NCBI GenBank assembly: GCA_964465065.1
Contig: CAYXHZ010000028.1
Location: 1 to 37,884, forward strand
Reading direction: 5' to 3'
Source of the DNA: CAYMND01 sp964465065
GTDB lineage: Bacteria; Acidobacteriota; Aminicenantia; UBA2199
DNA length: 37,884 bases
The position numbers and the translations under genes are program-made. The notes beneath the pieces were generated by a model that saw nothing but the letters and a program-made list of their open reading frames with translations, made no database searches and was not told the origin of the DNA. Shown here one piece after another: positions 16,488 to 25,060 of the stretch. The stretch's first letter is position 1. Each line of letters begins with the position of its first letter.

Positions 16488-16934
16488 ATGACTTTATTAC
16501 GTTGGCAACCCTTTGACGAGATGCTGCGCATGCAGGAAAGCATCAACCAGGTTTTCCGCAAACACTACGACGAGATGAATCAATCCGGAGAAGCCCAGCA
16601 GAATTGCTGGACTCCAGCCGCCGACATCTTCGATACCGACAAGGAATTCTTCATTCGGCTGGAGCTTCCTGGAGTGCAGAAAGAAGACGTGAAAATCGAT
16701 TTCAACGAGAACATCCTGTCCATCAGCGGCGAACGGAAACGCGACGGATCGATGCTTCAGGAGAACTATCACCGCATCGAGTGCCTGCATGGCAAATTCA
16801 GCCGCTCTTTCACCCTGCCCCAGCACATCGACGGTGAAAAAATAGAAGGGGTTCTTCGCGACGGCGTGTTGAACATCCGCATTCCCAAAAGCGAAAAGGC
16901 TCAGCGCAAATCCATCCCCATCAAGGCGGAATGA
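16488..16934 (+). CDS. Hsp20/alpha-crystallin family small heat shock protein (second copy)
   Basis: 148-aa paralogue of the preceding gene, 18 bp downstream and with its own AGGAGG ribosome binding site. The alpha-crystallin domain (about residues 43-136) shows LELPGVQKEDVKIDF, LSISGERK and GVLNIRIPK, with a C-terminal IPI motif. The N-terminal arms of the two proteins start with the same plan (W-x-PF followed by an N/Q-x-IN pattern) but differ in detail, suggesting that they can form hetero-oligomers or have different clients. An intrinsic terminator follows 10 bp after the stop. Confidence 0.95.
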   Translation: MTLLRWQPFDEMLRMQESINQVFRKHYDEMNQSGEAQQNCWTPAADIFDTDKEFFIRLELPGVQKEDVKIDFNENILSISGERKRDGSMLQENYHRIECLHGKFSRSFTLPQHIDGEKIEGVLRDGVLNIRIPKSEKAQRKSIPIKAE

Positions 16935-16944
16935 ACGCAGATAC

Positions 16945-16977
16945 AAGGGGGAGCGTCGGCTCCCCCTTGATCTTTCC
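16945..16977 (+). terminator. Intrinsic terminator of the Hsp20 operon
   Basis: A perfect 10-bp stem (AAGGGGGAGC, 16945-16954, with its complement 16959-16968) closes a four-base loop and is followed by a T-containing tail (GATCTTT). The tail is short, but the stem is strong and sits 10 bp after the stop codon. Confidence 0.8.
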
Positions 16978-16982
16978 GATCG

Positions 16983-17528
16983 TTACTGAGGCGCCTGTTC
17001 TGTCGTTTCTTGGCTGACAGGCTGCGTCTGATTGACGGCCAGATCCAGCAGTTCGATCGGGCCGGTGGAGAGCAAGTTGACCATATTCTGGTCACCCACC
17101 TGCAGATTGTAATGGGCCACTATCTCGCTCAGAACCGTATCTTTCTTGAAAACCGACTGGCCCCGGTTTTCACCCAGATAACCGTTGCAGGCCCCGAACT
17201 GGGCGATATCGGCATCCCGGAGAGCCAGATATTTCCCATTCAGTTCGATCATTCTAGGACGATAACTGTTCAACAATTCTTCGATCTGCGGCTTGATCAC
17301 CGCCACTTCCGCTTTGTCCTTGGCCATCTCGGCCATCTTGGTCACCACTTCGTCAAAGACACCCAGAATTTCTTTGGCCAACAGGACGCCAGCTCCTTCC
17401 TGAGCCGGTTCAGCCACGGTCTCCTGAGCCGGAGCGGCTGCCGTTTCCTCGACCTTTTTCTCGCCGCTGCAGGCAATGAACAGCAGGGAAAGCGCAATGA
17501 AAACTACAATCGCCAGACCTTTTCTCAT
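16983..17528 (-). CDS. Small lipoprotein of unknown function
   Basis: 181-aa predicted lipoprotein. The N-terminal signal (MRKGLAIVVF...) ends in the lipobox LLFIAC at about residues 15-20. An Ala/Pro/Glu-rich linker follows, then a helical domain (about 50-150), with an unrecognised C-terminus ending in a Gln/Pro/Thr-rich stretch. The start is set by GGAGG seven bases before the ATG. It is alone between the Hsp20 terminator and a long spacer, with its own promoter. No function can be assigned. Confidence 0.75.
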   Translation of the reverse strand: MRKGLAIVVFIALSLLFIACSGEKKVEETAAAPAQETVAEPAQEGAGVLLAKEILGVFDEVVTKMAEMAKDKAEVAVIKPQIEELLNSYRPRMIELNGKYLALRDADIAQFGACNGYLGENRGQSVFKKDTVLSEIVAHYNLQVGDQNMVNLLSTGPIELLDLAVNQTQPVSQETTEQAPQ

Positions 17529-17563
17529 CTTGAAACCTCCGTTCACGACAAAATCTACTCATC

Positions 17564-17592
17564 AGACTAAACCTGTAACCTATGATAGTCAA
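17564..17592 (-). promoter_or_regulatory. Promoter for the small lipoprotein gene
   Basis: Minus strand: TTGACT (17592-17587), a 17-bp spacer, then TAGTCT (17569-17564). The leader would be about 30 bases. Confidence 0.55.
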
Positions 17593-17663
17593 TAGTTGGC
17601 TCTGCGATATTTTCACAAAGAATTGGCTGATTGCAGATTGCGTATACAAGAACAGAGTCAGTC

Positions 17664-17724
17664 GGACCGGACCTGACGCGGCGCAGGCCTCGATTCAGGC
17701 TAGCGACTTGTCAGGTCCGGGTCC
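17664..17724. repeat. Large imperfect hairpin in the 17547-17750 spacer
   Basis: GGACCGGACCTGAC (17664-17677) is complementary to GTCAGGTCCGGGTCC (17710-17724) with one bulged base, and an inner hairpin GCCT/AGGC (17687-17690 with 17697-17700) lies in the loop. A third CAGGTCCG follows at about 17733-17740. It lies just downstream of the Tricorn-like gene (minus strand), but no T-tract follows the stem, so it is not a standard terminator. It could be a REP-like element or an mRNA 3'-end stabiliser. No gene was seen in the spacer. Confidence 0.55.
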
Positions 17725-17750
17725 AATCCAGCCAGGTCCGCTATCGTTGT

Positions 17751-20700
17751 TTATTTCTTACGCAGCAAACCGGCCGCGGTACGGTCTTCAAGCAGCGGAG
17801 CCGGAGTTTTCCGGCCGGGCTTGGTTTGTAAAAGTTTGACAAGCTCGTCGACCAGACGTTCTATCTGCGGATCTCGGCCGTTCATCATAAGGTTCGGATC
17901 ATCCCATACCTCGATATCGGGTTGAACACCCTGTCCTTCCCAGAACCAATGGCCGTCGTTGTCGTAAAGACGGCCGTCGGGAACGGTGATACCACCGCCG
18001 TCGATCAACTGGTGCCCGGTAGCCGGTCCGACCAGAATGCCCAGAGTTCGTTCGCCGACGATGGGGCCGGCCTTGAGTTCCTGAAAGGCCCATGGCAAGC
18101 CGTCGCCGCCGGAACCGGCCCAACCGTTGATCAGCATGCCCATGGGACCGTTGTTGGCCCGGATGGGTTGCGTATTGATCTGCCCGTTACGCCAGTACAG
18201 GTTGTACACCACCGGCCGACGCAGCAGTTCCAGAAAACGGTCGGCCAGTTGACCGCCGCCGTTGAAGCGTTCGTCGATGACGAAGCCCTGCTTGTGCAGC
18301 TGACCGTAAAACATGCGCACCAATTCACTCTGTCCTTTACCCGAAGTGTTGGACATGTATATGTAACCCAATCTGCCCCCGGACAGCCGGTCGACCATGC
18401 GCCGGTTGTTGTCGATCCACTCCAGGTTGCGCAGCTCGGCTTCTTCGGCGGGACTCAGGCAGTTTACAATCAACTCCCTGGCCTGGGCGCGGTTGCCGTC
18501 GCTGCTGACGAGCAGGGTCACCGTTTTGGCGGAAAGGCCCTCGAAGGCGGCATAGGGGTCTCGTTCGGGATTGAGATCGATGCCGTTGACCGCATGGATG
18601 GTGTCGCCGACTTTCACATTGACAGCGGTCTTATCGAAGGGGGAACGCACGCGGGTGTCCCATGGCGCCGGTTTGACGATACGCTTGACTTTGTAGCCGT
18701 TGCTGGATTTTTCCCAGTCGATGCCCAGAAAGCCGGTAAGCAAAGGTTGGACGGCTTCGGCGTCTCCGCCGAAATTGTAGGTGTGTCCGGCACTGATCTC
18801 GGCCACCAGGTCCGAACAGATCTGGGTCAGGTCCCAGCGGGTACGGGCGAATTCGACCAGAGCGCCGTAACGGGTCATCATGGCCGGCCAATCGACGCCT
18901 TGCATATTGGGATCGTAAAAGAAATCACGGTAGCGCCGCCAGGTGTCACGGAATATCTGACGCCATTCCTCACGGGGTACGAGGTTCATGCTCAGCTCCA
19001 TGGGGATGGGTTCCGACAATTTCTGGCCCGGTTGCAGCTTGATCACCCCAAGGCGCGAACCGCTCTGGGCCAGAATCGATTCTCCGTCCGCCGAAATCGA
19101 CACATCGTCGATACCGTCGATGACGCATTCCTCCTTGCGCTCGTCCAGATCGTAGTACATCAGGCTGACCGTCCGTTCGTCGGATCCGCTGCTCGGGGAA
19201 CGGACGAAGGCCAACTTGCCCTTGAAGGCGAACATGGGACCGAAATTGCCGGCTTTGGGCGGTAACAAGTAGATGCGTTCTTCCATGGCCTCGCCGTCGA
19301 CTCTGATCATCGCCGGCTGAGGTTTGGCTTCCTCTTTAGCCTGCGCCTTCTTGTTGTCGGCGGTTTTGCCTTCTTCGGCCTTGTCCTTTACGGCGGCCAT
19401 GTCGTTTTTCGGCGCCAGCAACGAGGGTGCGTCCAGGGTCAGCGGCATGCAGGCGATCTGGGTGGAATTCGCGTAAATCCAGGTGCCGTCATCCATATCG
19501 GAATAGAGCGCCGACATGGAACGGTTGGTGTAATAGAACAGGTATCGGCCGCACTGACTGAACACCGGGCCGAAGTCCTGATAGAAACCGCTGCTGGCCT
19601 GAAGCGCCTTGCCGGTCTTGAAATCGTATAAAAACAGCGCGCTGTGCTCGTTTTCCAGCTTTTCAGTGTAGGCTAGCCAATTGGAATCCGGAGACCAGGA
19701 AACCCGGTACCCCGACAAGGCTCCGTTGCCCAGATGCCAGCGCGTGTTGCCGATCACCGTGGTCTGACCGCTGCCGACAGCGACAGCCTGGATGGTGTTG
19801 GTTTCATCGATGAAGGCGATCCGGCTGCTGTCCGGTGACCAGTACAGGGTATAGCCGAAGCCTTTTTCCCGGTGAGTCAGTTGACGGGCGCGGCCGCTGC
19901 CTTTCGCTTCGCGCAGGTAAATCTGATATTCACCGCTCTGATCGCTCCAGTAGGCCAGGTACTTGCCGTCCGGAGACCAGGCGGGACTGTGATCGAATGC
20001 TCCGCTGGAGTTGGTCAGATTCAGCGTGTAGCCATCCTTGACCGGCAGATCGAACAGCTCCCCGCGGGCCTGGACGACCAGGCGCTTGGCCTGGGGGGCG
20101 AGCGACGCGTTGCCGATCATGCGGGACACATCGACGCGGCGCGGTAATTCCGTAGCCAGATCGCTGACCACGTTCACGTCCACCGTCATATACCGTTGAT
20201 CTTGCAGATTCATCCGGTACAGGGTGCCTCCGGCCTCGAAAACCAAATCCTGCGGACCGGCGGCCATGTAGTTGATATCAAAATCGCTCAGCTTGGTGAG
20301 CTGGCTGAGTTGTGCATTCCGGGTGTCGTATTTCCAGACGTTGAGCCGCATGTTGGCATCGCGGTCGGACAGGAAATAGATCTGATCCCCGACCCAGGCC
20401 GGCTTGCCGTCAATGGCATGGTTGTCGGTGATGTTCTCGGCCCGATCTTTCTCGAGATCGTAGACGATGATGTCCGAACTCAGGCCGCCGCGGTAGCGTT
20501 TGAACGGGTAGTTCTCGGTGATTTTGGTGATGTAGGCCAGTTTTTTGCCGTCCGGCGAAAAGCTGGCGAGTTCCCCGTACGGAACCTTCAATTTGCTCGG
20601 CATTCCGCCGCCGACCGGCACCATATAAAACTGGCTGACGCTGCGCGGACCGCTCTCCCGCGCCGAAGCGAACAGGATATGCTGACCGTCGGGGTGCCAG

Positions 20701-21041
20701 TCGATCATGCGGTCCGGAAAAGAAACATAGGTCAGACGCAGAGGCTGGCCCCCGGTCACGGGCATGACATAGATATCCGGATTGCCATGATAACTGGCGG
20801 TAAACGCGATCTGACGGCCGTCGGGTGAGAATCGCGGCCAGGATTCCTCGCCAGGTGAATGGGTGAGTTGGCTTGCCGTTCCGCCGCTTTTGGCGACCAA
20901 CCAGATGTCGCCGCCGTAGACGAAGCAGATCTGCGTTTCCGATACATCGACATACCGCATCAAGCGGGCCGGGACCTGGGCGTGTAAGATCATGCCCGTC
21001 ACCAGCAAACCCAGCAACAATCCGAGACACTTTCCCTTCAT
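17751..21041 (-). CDS. Secreted Tricorn-like S41 protease
   Basis: Giant periplasmic or extracellular serine protease (1096 aa from the ATG at 21041) related to Thermoplasma Tricorn. It has a signal peptide (about residues 1-22) and two beta-propeller regions (about 25-330 and 330-640, with repeated SPDG turns). Then come a C1 helical region, a PDZ domain (about 760-860) and the S41 catalytic domain. Putative catalytic residues by analogy with Tricorn are His753 (in SAGHTYNF), Ser977 (in WAGSGGD) and Glu1035 (in WFWEGQG). The Tricorn Ser745 position, normally the residue just before the His, is Gly here. GAGGAG lies eight bases before ATG 21041; an upstream in-frame GTG (21050) is less likely. 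Tricorn-type enzymes degrade oligopeptides released by other proteases. Confidence 0.93.
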   Translation of the reverse strand: MKGKCLGLLLGLLVTGMILHAQVPARLMRYVDVSETQICFVYGGDIWLVAKSGGTASQLTHSPGEESWPRFSPDGRQIAFTASYHGNPDIYVMPVTGGQPLRLTYVSFPDRMIDWHPDGQHILFASARESGPRSVSQFYMVPVGGGMPSKLKVPYGELASFSPDGKKLAYITKITENYPFKRYRGGLSSDIIVYDLEKDRAENITDNHAIDGKPAWVGDQIYFLSDRDANMRLNVWKYDTRNAQLSQLTKLSDFDINYMAAGPQDLVFEAGGTLYRMNLQDQRYMTVDVNVVSDLATELPRRVDVSRMIGNASLAPQAKRLVVQARGELFDLPVKDGYTLNLTNSSGAFDHSPAWSPDGKYLAYWSDQSGEYQIYLREAKGSGRARQLTHREKGFGYTLYWSPDSSRIAFIDETNTIQAVAVGSGQTTVIGNTRWHLGNGALSGYRVSWSPDSNWLAYTEKLENEHSALFLYDFKTGKALQASSGFYQDFGPVFSQCGRYLFYYTNRSMSALYSDMDDGTWIYANSTQIACMPLTLDAPSLLAPKNDMAAVKDKAEEGKTADNKKAQAKEEAKPQPAMIRVDGEAMEERIYLLPPKAGNFGPMFAFKGKLAFVRSPSSGSDERTVSLMYYDLDERKEECVIDGIDDVSISADGESILAQSGSRLGVIKLQPGQKLSEPIPMELSMNLVPREEWRQIFRDTWRRYRDFFYDPNMQGVDWPAMMTRYGALVEFARTRWDLTQICSDLVAEISAGHTYNFGGDAEAVQPLLTGFLGIDWEKSSNGYKVKRIVKPAPWDTRVRSPFDKTAVNVKVGDTIHAVNGIDLNPERDPYAAFEGLSAKTVTLLVSSDGNRAQARELIVNCLSPAEEAELRNLEWIDNNRRMVDRLSGGRLGYIYMSNTSGKGQSELVRMFYGQLHKQGFVIDERFNGGGQLADRFLELLRRPVVYNLYWRNGQINTQPIRANNGPMGMLINGWAGSGGDGLPWAFQELKAGPIVGERTLGILVGPATGHQLIDGGGITVPDGRLYDNDGHWFWEGQGVQPDIEVWDDPNLMMNGRDPQIERLVDELVKLLQTKPGRKTPAPLLEDRTAAGLLRKK

Positions 21042-21138
21042 GGTGAACACTCCTCGTTAGATGAATTGCGTACATCCATGAATACGGCGTACTGCCGGGG
21101 ACGGTTCCACTTTTTTAGAAGTTTGGAGCAGGATCAGA

Positions 21139-21252
21139 ATCTGCAGCGATCGCCCGGCCCCTTCCCCCGATTCCCCCTTCCCTTCAGGGCAGGGGTTCGG
21201 GGTGGGGTCAAGATCTGCAGCGATTGCTCGGACCCTTCCCCCGTTTCCCCCC
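21139..21252. repeat. Two ~40-bp direct repeats, C-rich, with a G-quadruplex motif on the minus strand
   Basis: Copies start at 21139 and 21213 (period 74 bp). Both begin ATCTGCAGCGAT and continue into a run of CCCTTCCCCC, then four bases, then CCCCC. On the minus strand the first copy reads as four G-tracts (G3, G5, G5, G4 with loops of 2, 4 and 2) at 21182-21158, a textbook G-quadruplex pattern. The second copy has three G-tracts. This is the 3' end of the purine operon transcript, and no classic terminator hairpin was found there. The rest of the 21042-21256 gap holds no gene. Confidence 0.65.
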
Positions 21253-21256
21253 TTCT

Positions 21257-23815
21257 CTACAGGACCGGTGGCTCGGGCTTGAGCGGCAAGCGGTAACGGC
21301 GTATCCCGTCAAGCTGATACAGGGCATTGGCCACCGCCGCCGCCGTCGGCACCAGACCGATCTCGCCGACGCCCTTGGCGCCGTAAGGACCGAACTCGTC
21401 GGCCACCTCGACCCCGATCACGTGGATCGGCGGCACCTGATGGGCTTTGAGGAGGCCCAGGTCGGCCATGCGGGTGCTGACGGGCAGACCGTCCTGCAGG
21501 GGCAGGTCTTCGGTCAGGGCATAGCCCAACCCCATGACCACCGCCCCCTGAACCTGGCCTTCAAACAGGGTAGGATTGATGATTTTACCGGCGTCCTGGG
21601 CAGCCCAGACCGCGTCGATCCGGCCGTCGTCGGTCAACACCACCAGCTGACAGGCGTAACCGTAGGAATAATGGGTGACGGTACGACCATCGTCTCTGGG
21701 CAGTGTCGTCCAGTCGCAACGCCACTGTCCCGGATAGGTTTTTCCGGCGAGTTCGGCCAGAGTCCTGGTCTGCAGATCCCGTTTCAAGGCCTTGCAGGCG
21801 TCGATCAGGGCGTTTCCGACCAGGGAGGTGGCCCGTGAAGCCGTAGTCATGCCGCTGCGGGCACCCGACGATGTGTCGTTGCTTACCTCCATGATCCCGG
21901 CGTCCAGACCGGTTTCCTGGCAGACCACCTGCTTGGCGACGGTGTGTACCCCCTGGCCCATTTCGGTCCAGCCATGGTGGATGACGATTTTCGAGTCCGA
22001 AACGATTTGAATTTTCACCACGGAATCGTCGACGATACCGTTGCCGATACCGGTATTCTTGATACCGCAGGCCAGACCGGCGAAACGGACCTTGCTGAAC
22101 TCGTCGCGCAGGGCCAGCAGCGAGGCGCGCACGCCAACCCCGGCACCCAGGACCTGGCCGGTGGCTGTCATTCGGCCCTCGCACAGGGCGTTGTCGTAGC
22201 GGAACTGCCAACGGTCGAAGCCGCCTTTCTCGCACAGTTCGTCGATCAGGCTCTCGATAGCGAAGGTCACCTGGTTGACGCCGAAACCACGCATGGCGCC
22301 ACAGGGAATATTGTTTGTATAAACAGTCTTGGCCTGGACGTCAGCGGCCGGAACGTGGTAGGCGCCGCTGGCATGGCCGGCGGCCCGTTCCAGCACCTTG
22401 GTACCCACCGAGGCGTAGGCACCGGTGTCACCGATGATCCGGGCCTTGAGGGCCGTCAAGCGACCGTCCGTATCGCAGCCCAGGGTGTAATCCATGATCA
22501 GAGGGTGACGTTTGGGATGCATGCGGATCGACTCGGGACGGCTCAGTTTCACCCGTACCGGCCGCTGCAGCAGCCAGGCGAACAGAGCGGCATGGCCCTG
22601 AACGGTGATATCCTCCTTTCCGCCGAAACCGCCGCCGTTGGCCACCTGGACGACCCGGATTTTCTCTGATTCCAGGCCGAGCAACAGGGCCACCATGCGT
22701 CGGTCCTCGTATACTCCCTGCCCCTGTGAATACAGGCACAGACCGTCGTTCTCCGGCAGAGCGACCGCGGCCTCGGTCTCGAGAAAGGCGTGTTCGATCA
22801 TCTGGGTTTGGAAAACCCCATGGGCGACGTGGACCGAAGCGGACAGAAGCTGATCGATGTCGCCGCCTCGACTGAAACGACAAGTTTCCAGGAGATTGCC
22901 GCCTTCATGGACATGAATGGGACTGTTCTCGGCCTGGAGCACATCGGTCAAGGCCTCGAGCACTTCGTAATCCACCGCAATGGCCGCTGCCGCCGCCCGG
23001 GCCTGGGTCTCGGTTTCGGCCACCACTCCGGCCACGACATCGGCGCAGCTGCGGCTGATTTCTCCGCTGACCAGCATCAACGGCCAATCCTGAACGATGT
23101 TGCCCGTCAAACGCTGACCGGGAATGTCGGCGGCGGTGAAGATGCGCAGGACTCCCGGCATTTTTTCGGCGGCCCGGGTGTCGATGGCCACGATCCGGGC
23201 CCGGGCGTGGTCGCAGAATCTCAGCGCCCCGAAAAGCATACCGGAAAAATTCATGTCGGCGACAAACGGCCGCTTGCCCAGTGCCGTCTCATAGGCCTGA
23301 TACTTGTCCTGCCGGGCGCCGACACCCTGAATGCGTTCCGAACCCGCCGGCTTCACTCCGGAAAGAGCCAGGGCGGCATGCTCGATGGCTTCGACGATCT
23401 TCACGTAACCGGTGCAGCGGCACAGGTTCAGCTTCAGGGCGTCCAGAATCTCCTGGCGGCTGGGAGCGGGATGGTTTTGCAGCAGAATTTTAGTGCGCAT
23501 CAGAAAACCGGGACTGCAAAAACCGCACTGCACGGCGCCTTTTTCCACAAAGGCCCGACCCAGCGTACTCCGCAATTCTTCCGGCAGTCCTTCCAGGGTG
23601 ATCACTTCCCCACCGATCACCTTCTTCATCCGAGTGACACAGGCTAAAGTCGGTTTACCGTTCAATTCCACCAGGCAGGCGCCGCAAGCCCCCTGCCCCG
23701 AACAACCGTCCTTGACCGATACGATTCCGGCCTGTTCGCGCAGGTACTGCAGCAGGGACAGGTTCTCGTCGCCTTGATAGGTCACCGTTCGACCATTCAG
23801 CGTGAAATGGTTCAT
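21257..23815 (-). CDS. xdhD: Selenium-dependent-type xanthine dehydrogenase, single chain (2Fe-2S + Mo domains)
   Basis: Molybdenum hydroxylase of 852 aa resembling E. coli XdhD and the clostridial selenium-dependent xanthine dehydrogenase family. An N-terminal plant-type 2Fe-2S domain has Cys38, 44, 47 and 59; the second 2Fe-2S domain has Cys97, 100, 132 and 134. The Mo-cofactor domains follow, with GGGFGGKED, GAMRGFGVNQ, EMGQGVH and the catalytic Glu in GVGEIGL. No FAD domain is present, so electrons must pass to a separate partner. The start at 23815 (GGAGG five bases upstream) is preferred over ATG 23833. It is the last gene of the purine cluster, 21 bp after ygeX. The labile selenium cofactor is known for the family and not visible in sequence; no in-frame TGA is needed. 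Exact substrate (xanthine, hypoxanthine or another purine) is inferred. Confidence 0.85.
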   Translation of the reverse strand: MNHFTLNGRTVTYQGDENLSLLQYLREQAGIVSVKDGCSGQGACGACLVELNGKPTLACVTRMKKVIGGEVITLEGLPEELRSTLGRAFVEKGAVQCGFCSPGFLMRTKILLQNHPAPSRQEILDALKLNLCRCTGYVKIVEAIEHAALALSGVKPAGSERIQGVGARQDKYQAYETALGKRPFVADMNFSGMLFGALRFCDHARARIVAIDTRAAEKMPGVLRIFTAADIPGQRLTGNIVQDWPLMLVSGEISRSCADVVAGVVAETETQARAAAAAIAVDYEVLEALTDVLQAENSPIHVHEGGNLLETCRFSRGGDIDQLLSASVHVAHGVFQTQMIEHAFLETEAAVALPENDGLCLYSQGQGVYEDRRMVALLLGLESEKIRVVQVANGGGFGGKEDITVQGHAALFAWLLQRPVRVKLSRPESIRMHPKRHPLIMDYTLGCDTDGRLTALKARIIGDTGAYASVGTKVLERAAGHASGAYHVPAADVQAKTVYTNNIPCGAMRGFGVNQVTFAIESLIDELCEKGGFDRWQFRYDNALCEGRMTATGQVLGAGVGVRASLLALRDEFSKVRFAGLACGIKNTGIGNGIVDDSVVKIQIVSDSKIVIHHGWTEMGQGVHTVAKQVVCQETGLDAGIMEVSNDTSSGARSGMTTASRATSLVGNALIDACKALKRDLQTRTLAELAGKTYPGQWRCDWTTLPRDDGRTVTHYSYGYACQLVVLTDDGRIDAVWAAQDAGKIINPTLFEGQVQGAVVMGLGYALTEDLPLQDGLPVSTRMADLGLLKAHQVPPIHVIGVEVADEFGPYGAKGVGEIGLVPTAAAVANALYQLDGIRRYRLPLKPEPPVL

Positions 23816-23836
23816 GTTTTCCTCCACCGCCATCCG

Positions 23837-25033
23837 CTAGGCAGGCACCGCCGTGATTTTCTCATAGTTGACGGGATCGGTGTCCCCCTCGGTGTTGAGC
23901 AGCAAAACCCGCGCGTTCCGGTTCAGCGGCAAGCGGGAACGGGCGGCGGCCAGTTTGTCGTTGCCGGTCAGGGCCAGCAAAGCGGCCATACAGGAGGCGC
24001 CCGATTCACCGGAAACGATCTGCGGGTCACCGCTCAGCGGGTACCGGTAACGACGCATGGCCTGTTCGGCATATTCATCGCCGACGGCCAGGAAAAGATC
24101 GTAGCAGTCCCGGACGATGGGCCAGGCCAGGGGCGATGGTACGCCGCAGTTCAGCCCGGCCATGATCGAGTTCTGCCGGCCACGGGTGGGCAGAGGAAGT
24201 CCCTTGCCGAAACGGATGGATTCCAGGAAACAATCGCAGGAAACCGGTTCGACACAGATGAGCGCCGGGCGATCGGCCCCGTAGCGGCTGGTATAATAGT
24301 AAGCCCCTGCCGCGGCCAGCCCACCGACTCCGGCGGGCAGAATGACGGTATCCACCGCCGGATCGCCGGGTTGATGCAGGATTTCCTCCAGTTCCCGGAA
24401 GATCGAAGTGTAGCCGAGCAGGATCCAGCCGGGAATATCCCAGTACCCGGCGTAGGCGGTATCGGACACCGCCTGCCAACCGTTCCGGGCGGCCTGGGCG
24501 GCGCAACGCTCGACGCAGAGATCGAAGGTCCCCTCGACCAGGACCACTTCGGCGCCTTCGCTGCGGATGTTCTGCACCCGGGCCGACACCGAATCGGCAG
24601 GCATGAAGATCACCGCCTTCTGTCCCAGCATGCGGGCAGTCCAGGCCACGGCCCGGCCGTGGTTGCCGTCGGTGGCGGCGCAGAACGTGAACGGACCGAG
24701 GGCAGCCAGTGCGTTCCGGTCCTGGAAGACGGCCGGAGAAAACGGGCTGTCGAAGCGGCGGCGCCACTGTTCCCCCAGGAAACGGTACATGGCGTAGGAG
24801 GCGCCGAGAGCCTTGAAGGCCTTGATGCCGAAACGGCCGGATTCATCCTTGACTATGATTTCCCCCAGGCCGAGTTGCCTGGCCAGCTTCGGCAATCGCT
24901 GCAGCGGTGTCGGCCGGTATGCGGGCAGGGAACGGTGAAATTCGAGCATATCAGTACAGTTCAAGAAAGAAAACTCGGCGGAGTCCCACTGTGGACTCTG
25001 CCGGCGCAGATCGTTGAAGGCGTATTCACACAT
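23837..25033 (-). CDS. ygeX: 2,3-diaminopropionate ammonia-lyase
   Basis: PLP-dependent fold-type II enzyme that converts 2,3-diaminopropionate to pyruvate and two ammonia. The length of 398 aa equals that of E. coli YgeX (DpaL). The Schiff-base lysine lies in the segment RFGIKAFKALG (about residues 67-77), and the cofactor-binding region includes TDGNHGRAVAW and the glycine-rich AGVGGLAAAG loop. It lies 27 bp after ssnA, with GGAG about ten bases upstream of the ATG. In the yge/ygf-type purine pathway this is the last step, draining carbon to pyruvate and nitrogen to ammonia. D/L stereospecificity cannot be read from the sequence. Confidence 0.93.
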   Translation of the reverse strand: MCEYAFNDLRRQSPQWDSAEFSFLNCTDMLEFHRSLPAYRPTPLQRLPKLARQLGLGEIIVKDESGRFGIKAFKALGASYAMYRFLGEQWRRRFDSPFSPAVFQDRNALAALGPFTFCAATDGNHGRAVAWTARMLGQKAVIFMPADSVSARVQNIRSEGAEVVLVEGTFDLCVERCAAQAARNGWQAVSDTAYAGYWDIPGWILLGYTSIFRELEEILHQPGDPAVDTVILPAGVGGLAAAGAYYYTSRYGADRPALICVEPVSCDCFLESIRFGKGLPLPTRGRQNSIMAGLNCGVPSPLAWPIVRDCYDLFLAVGDEYAEQAMRRYRYPLSGDPQIVSGESGASCMAALLALTGNDKLAAARSRLPLNRNARVLLLNTEGDTDPVNYEKITAVPA

Positions 25034-25047
25034 CTTGTTTCGTCTCC

Positions 25048-25060
25048 GGCCGCAGCGGCC
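25048..25060. repeat. 13-bp GC palindrome between ssnA and ygeX
   Basis: GGCCGC-A-GCGGCC, a perfect inverted repeat one base from the ssnA stop and ending just before the ygeX ribosome binding site (GGAG). As RNA it would need its inner pairs opened, leaving about a five-pair stem. It could tune ygeX translation or mRNA processing. Confidence 0.5.

Noticed and set aside
21257..23815. Selenocysteine in the selenium-type xanthine dehydrogenase.
   Set aside because: The frame is open without an in-frame TGA. Selenium in this family is a labile cofactor, not selenocysteine.
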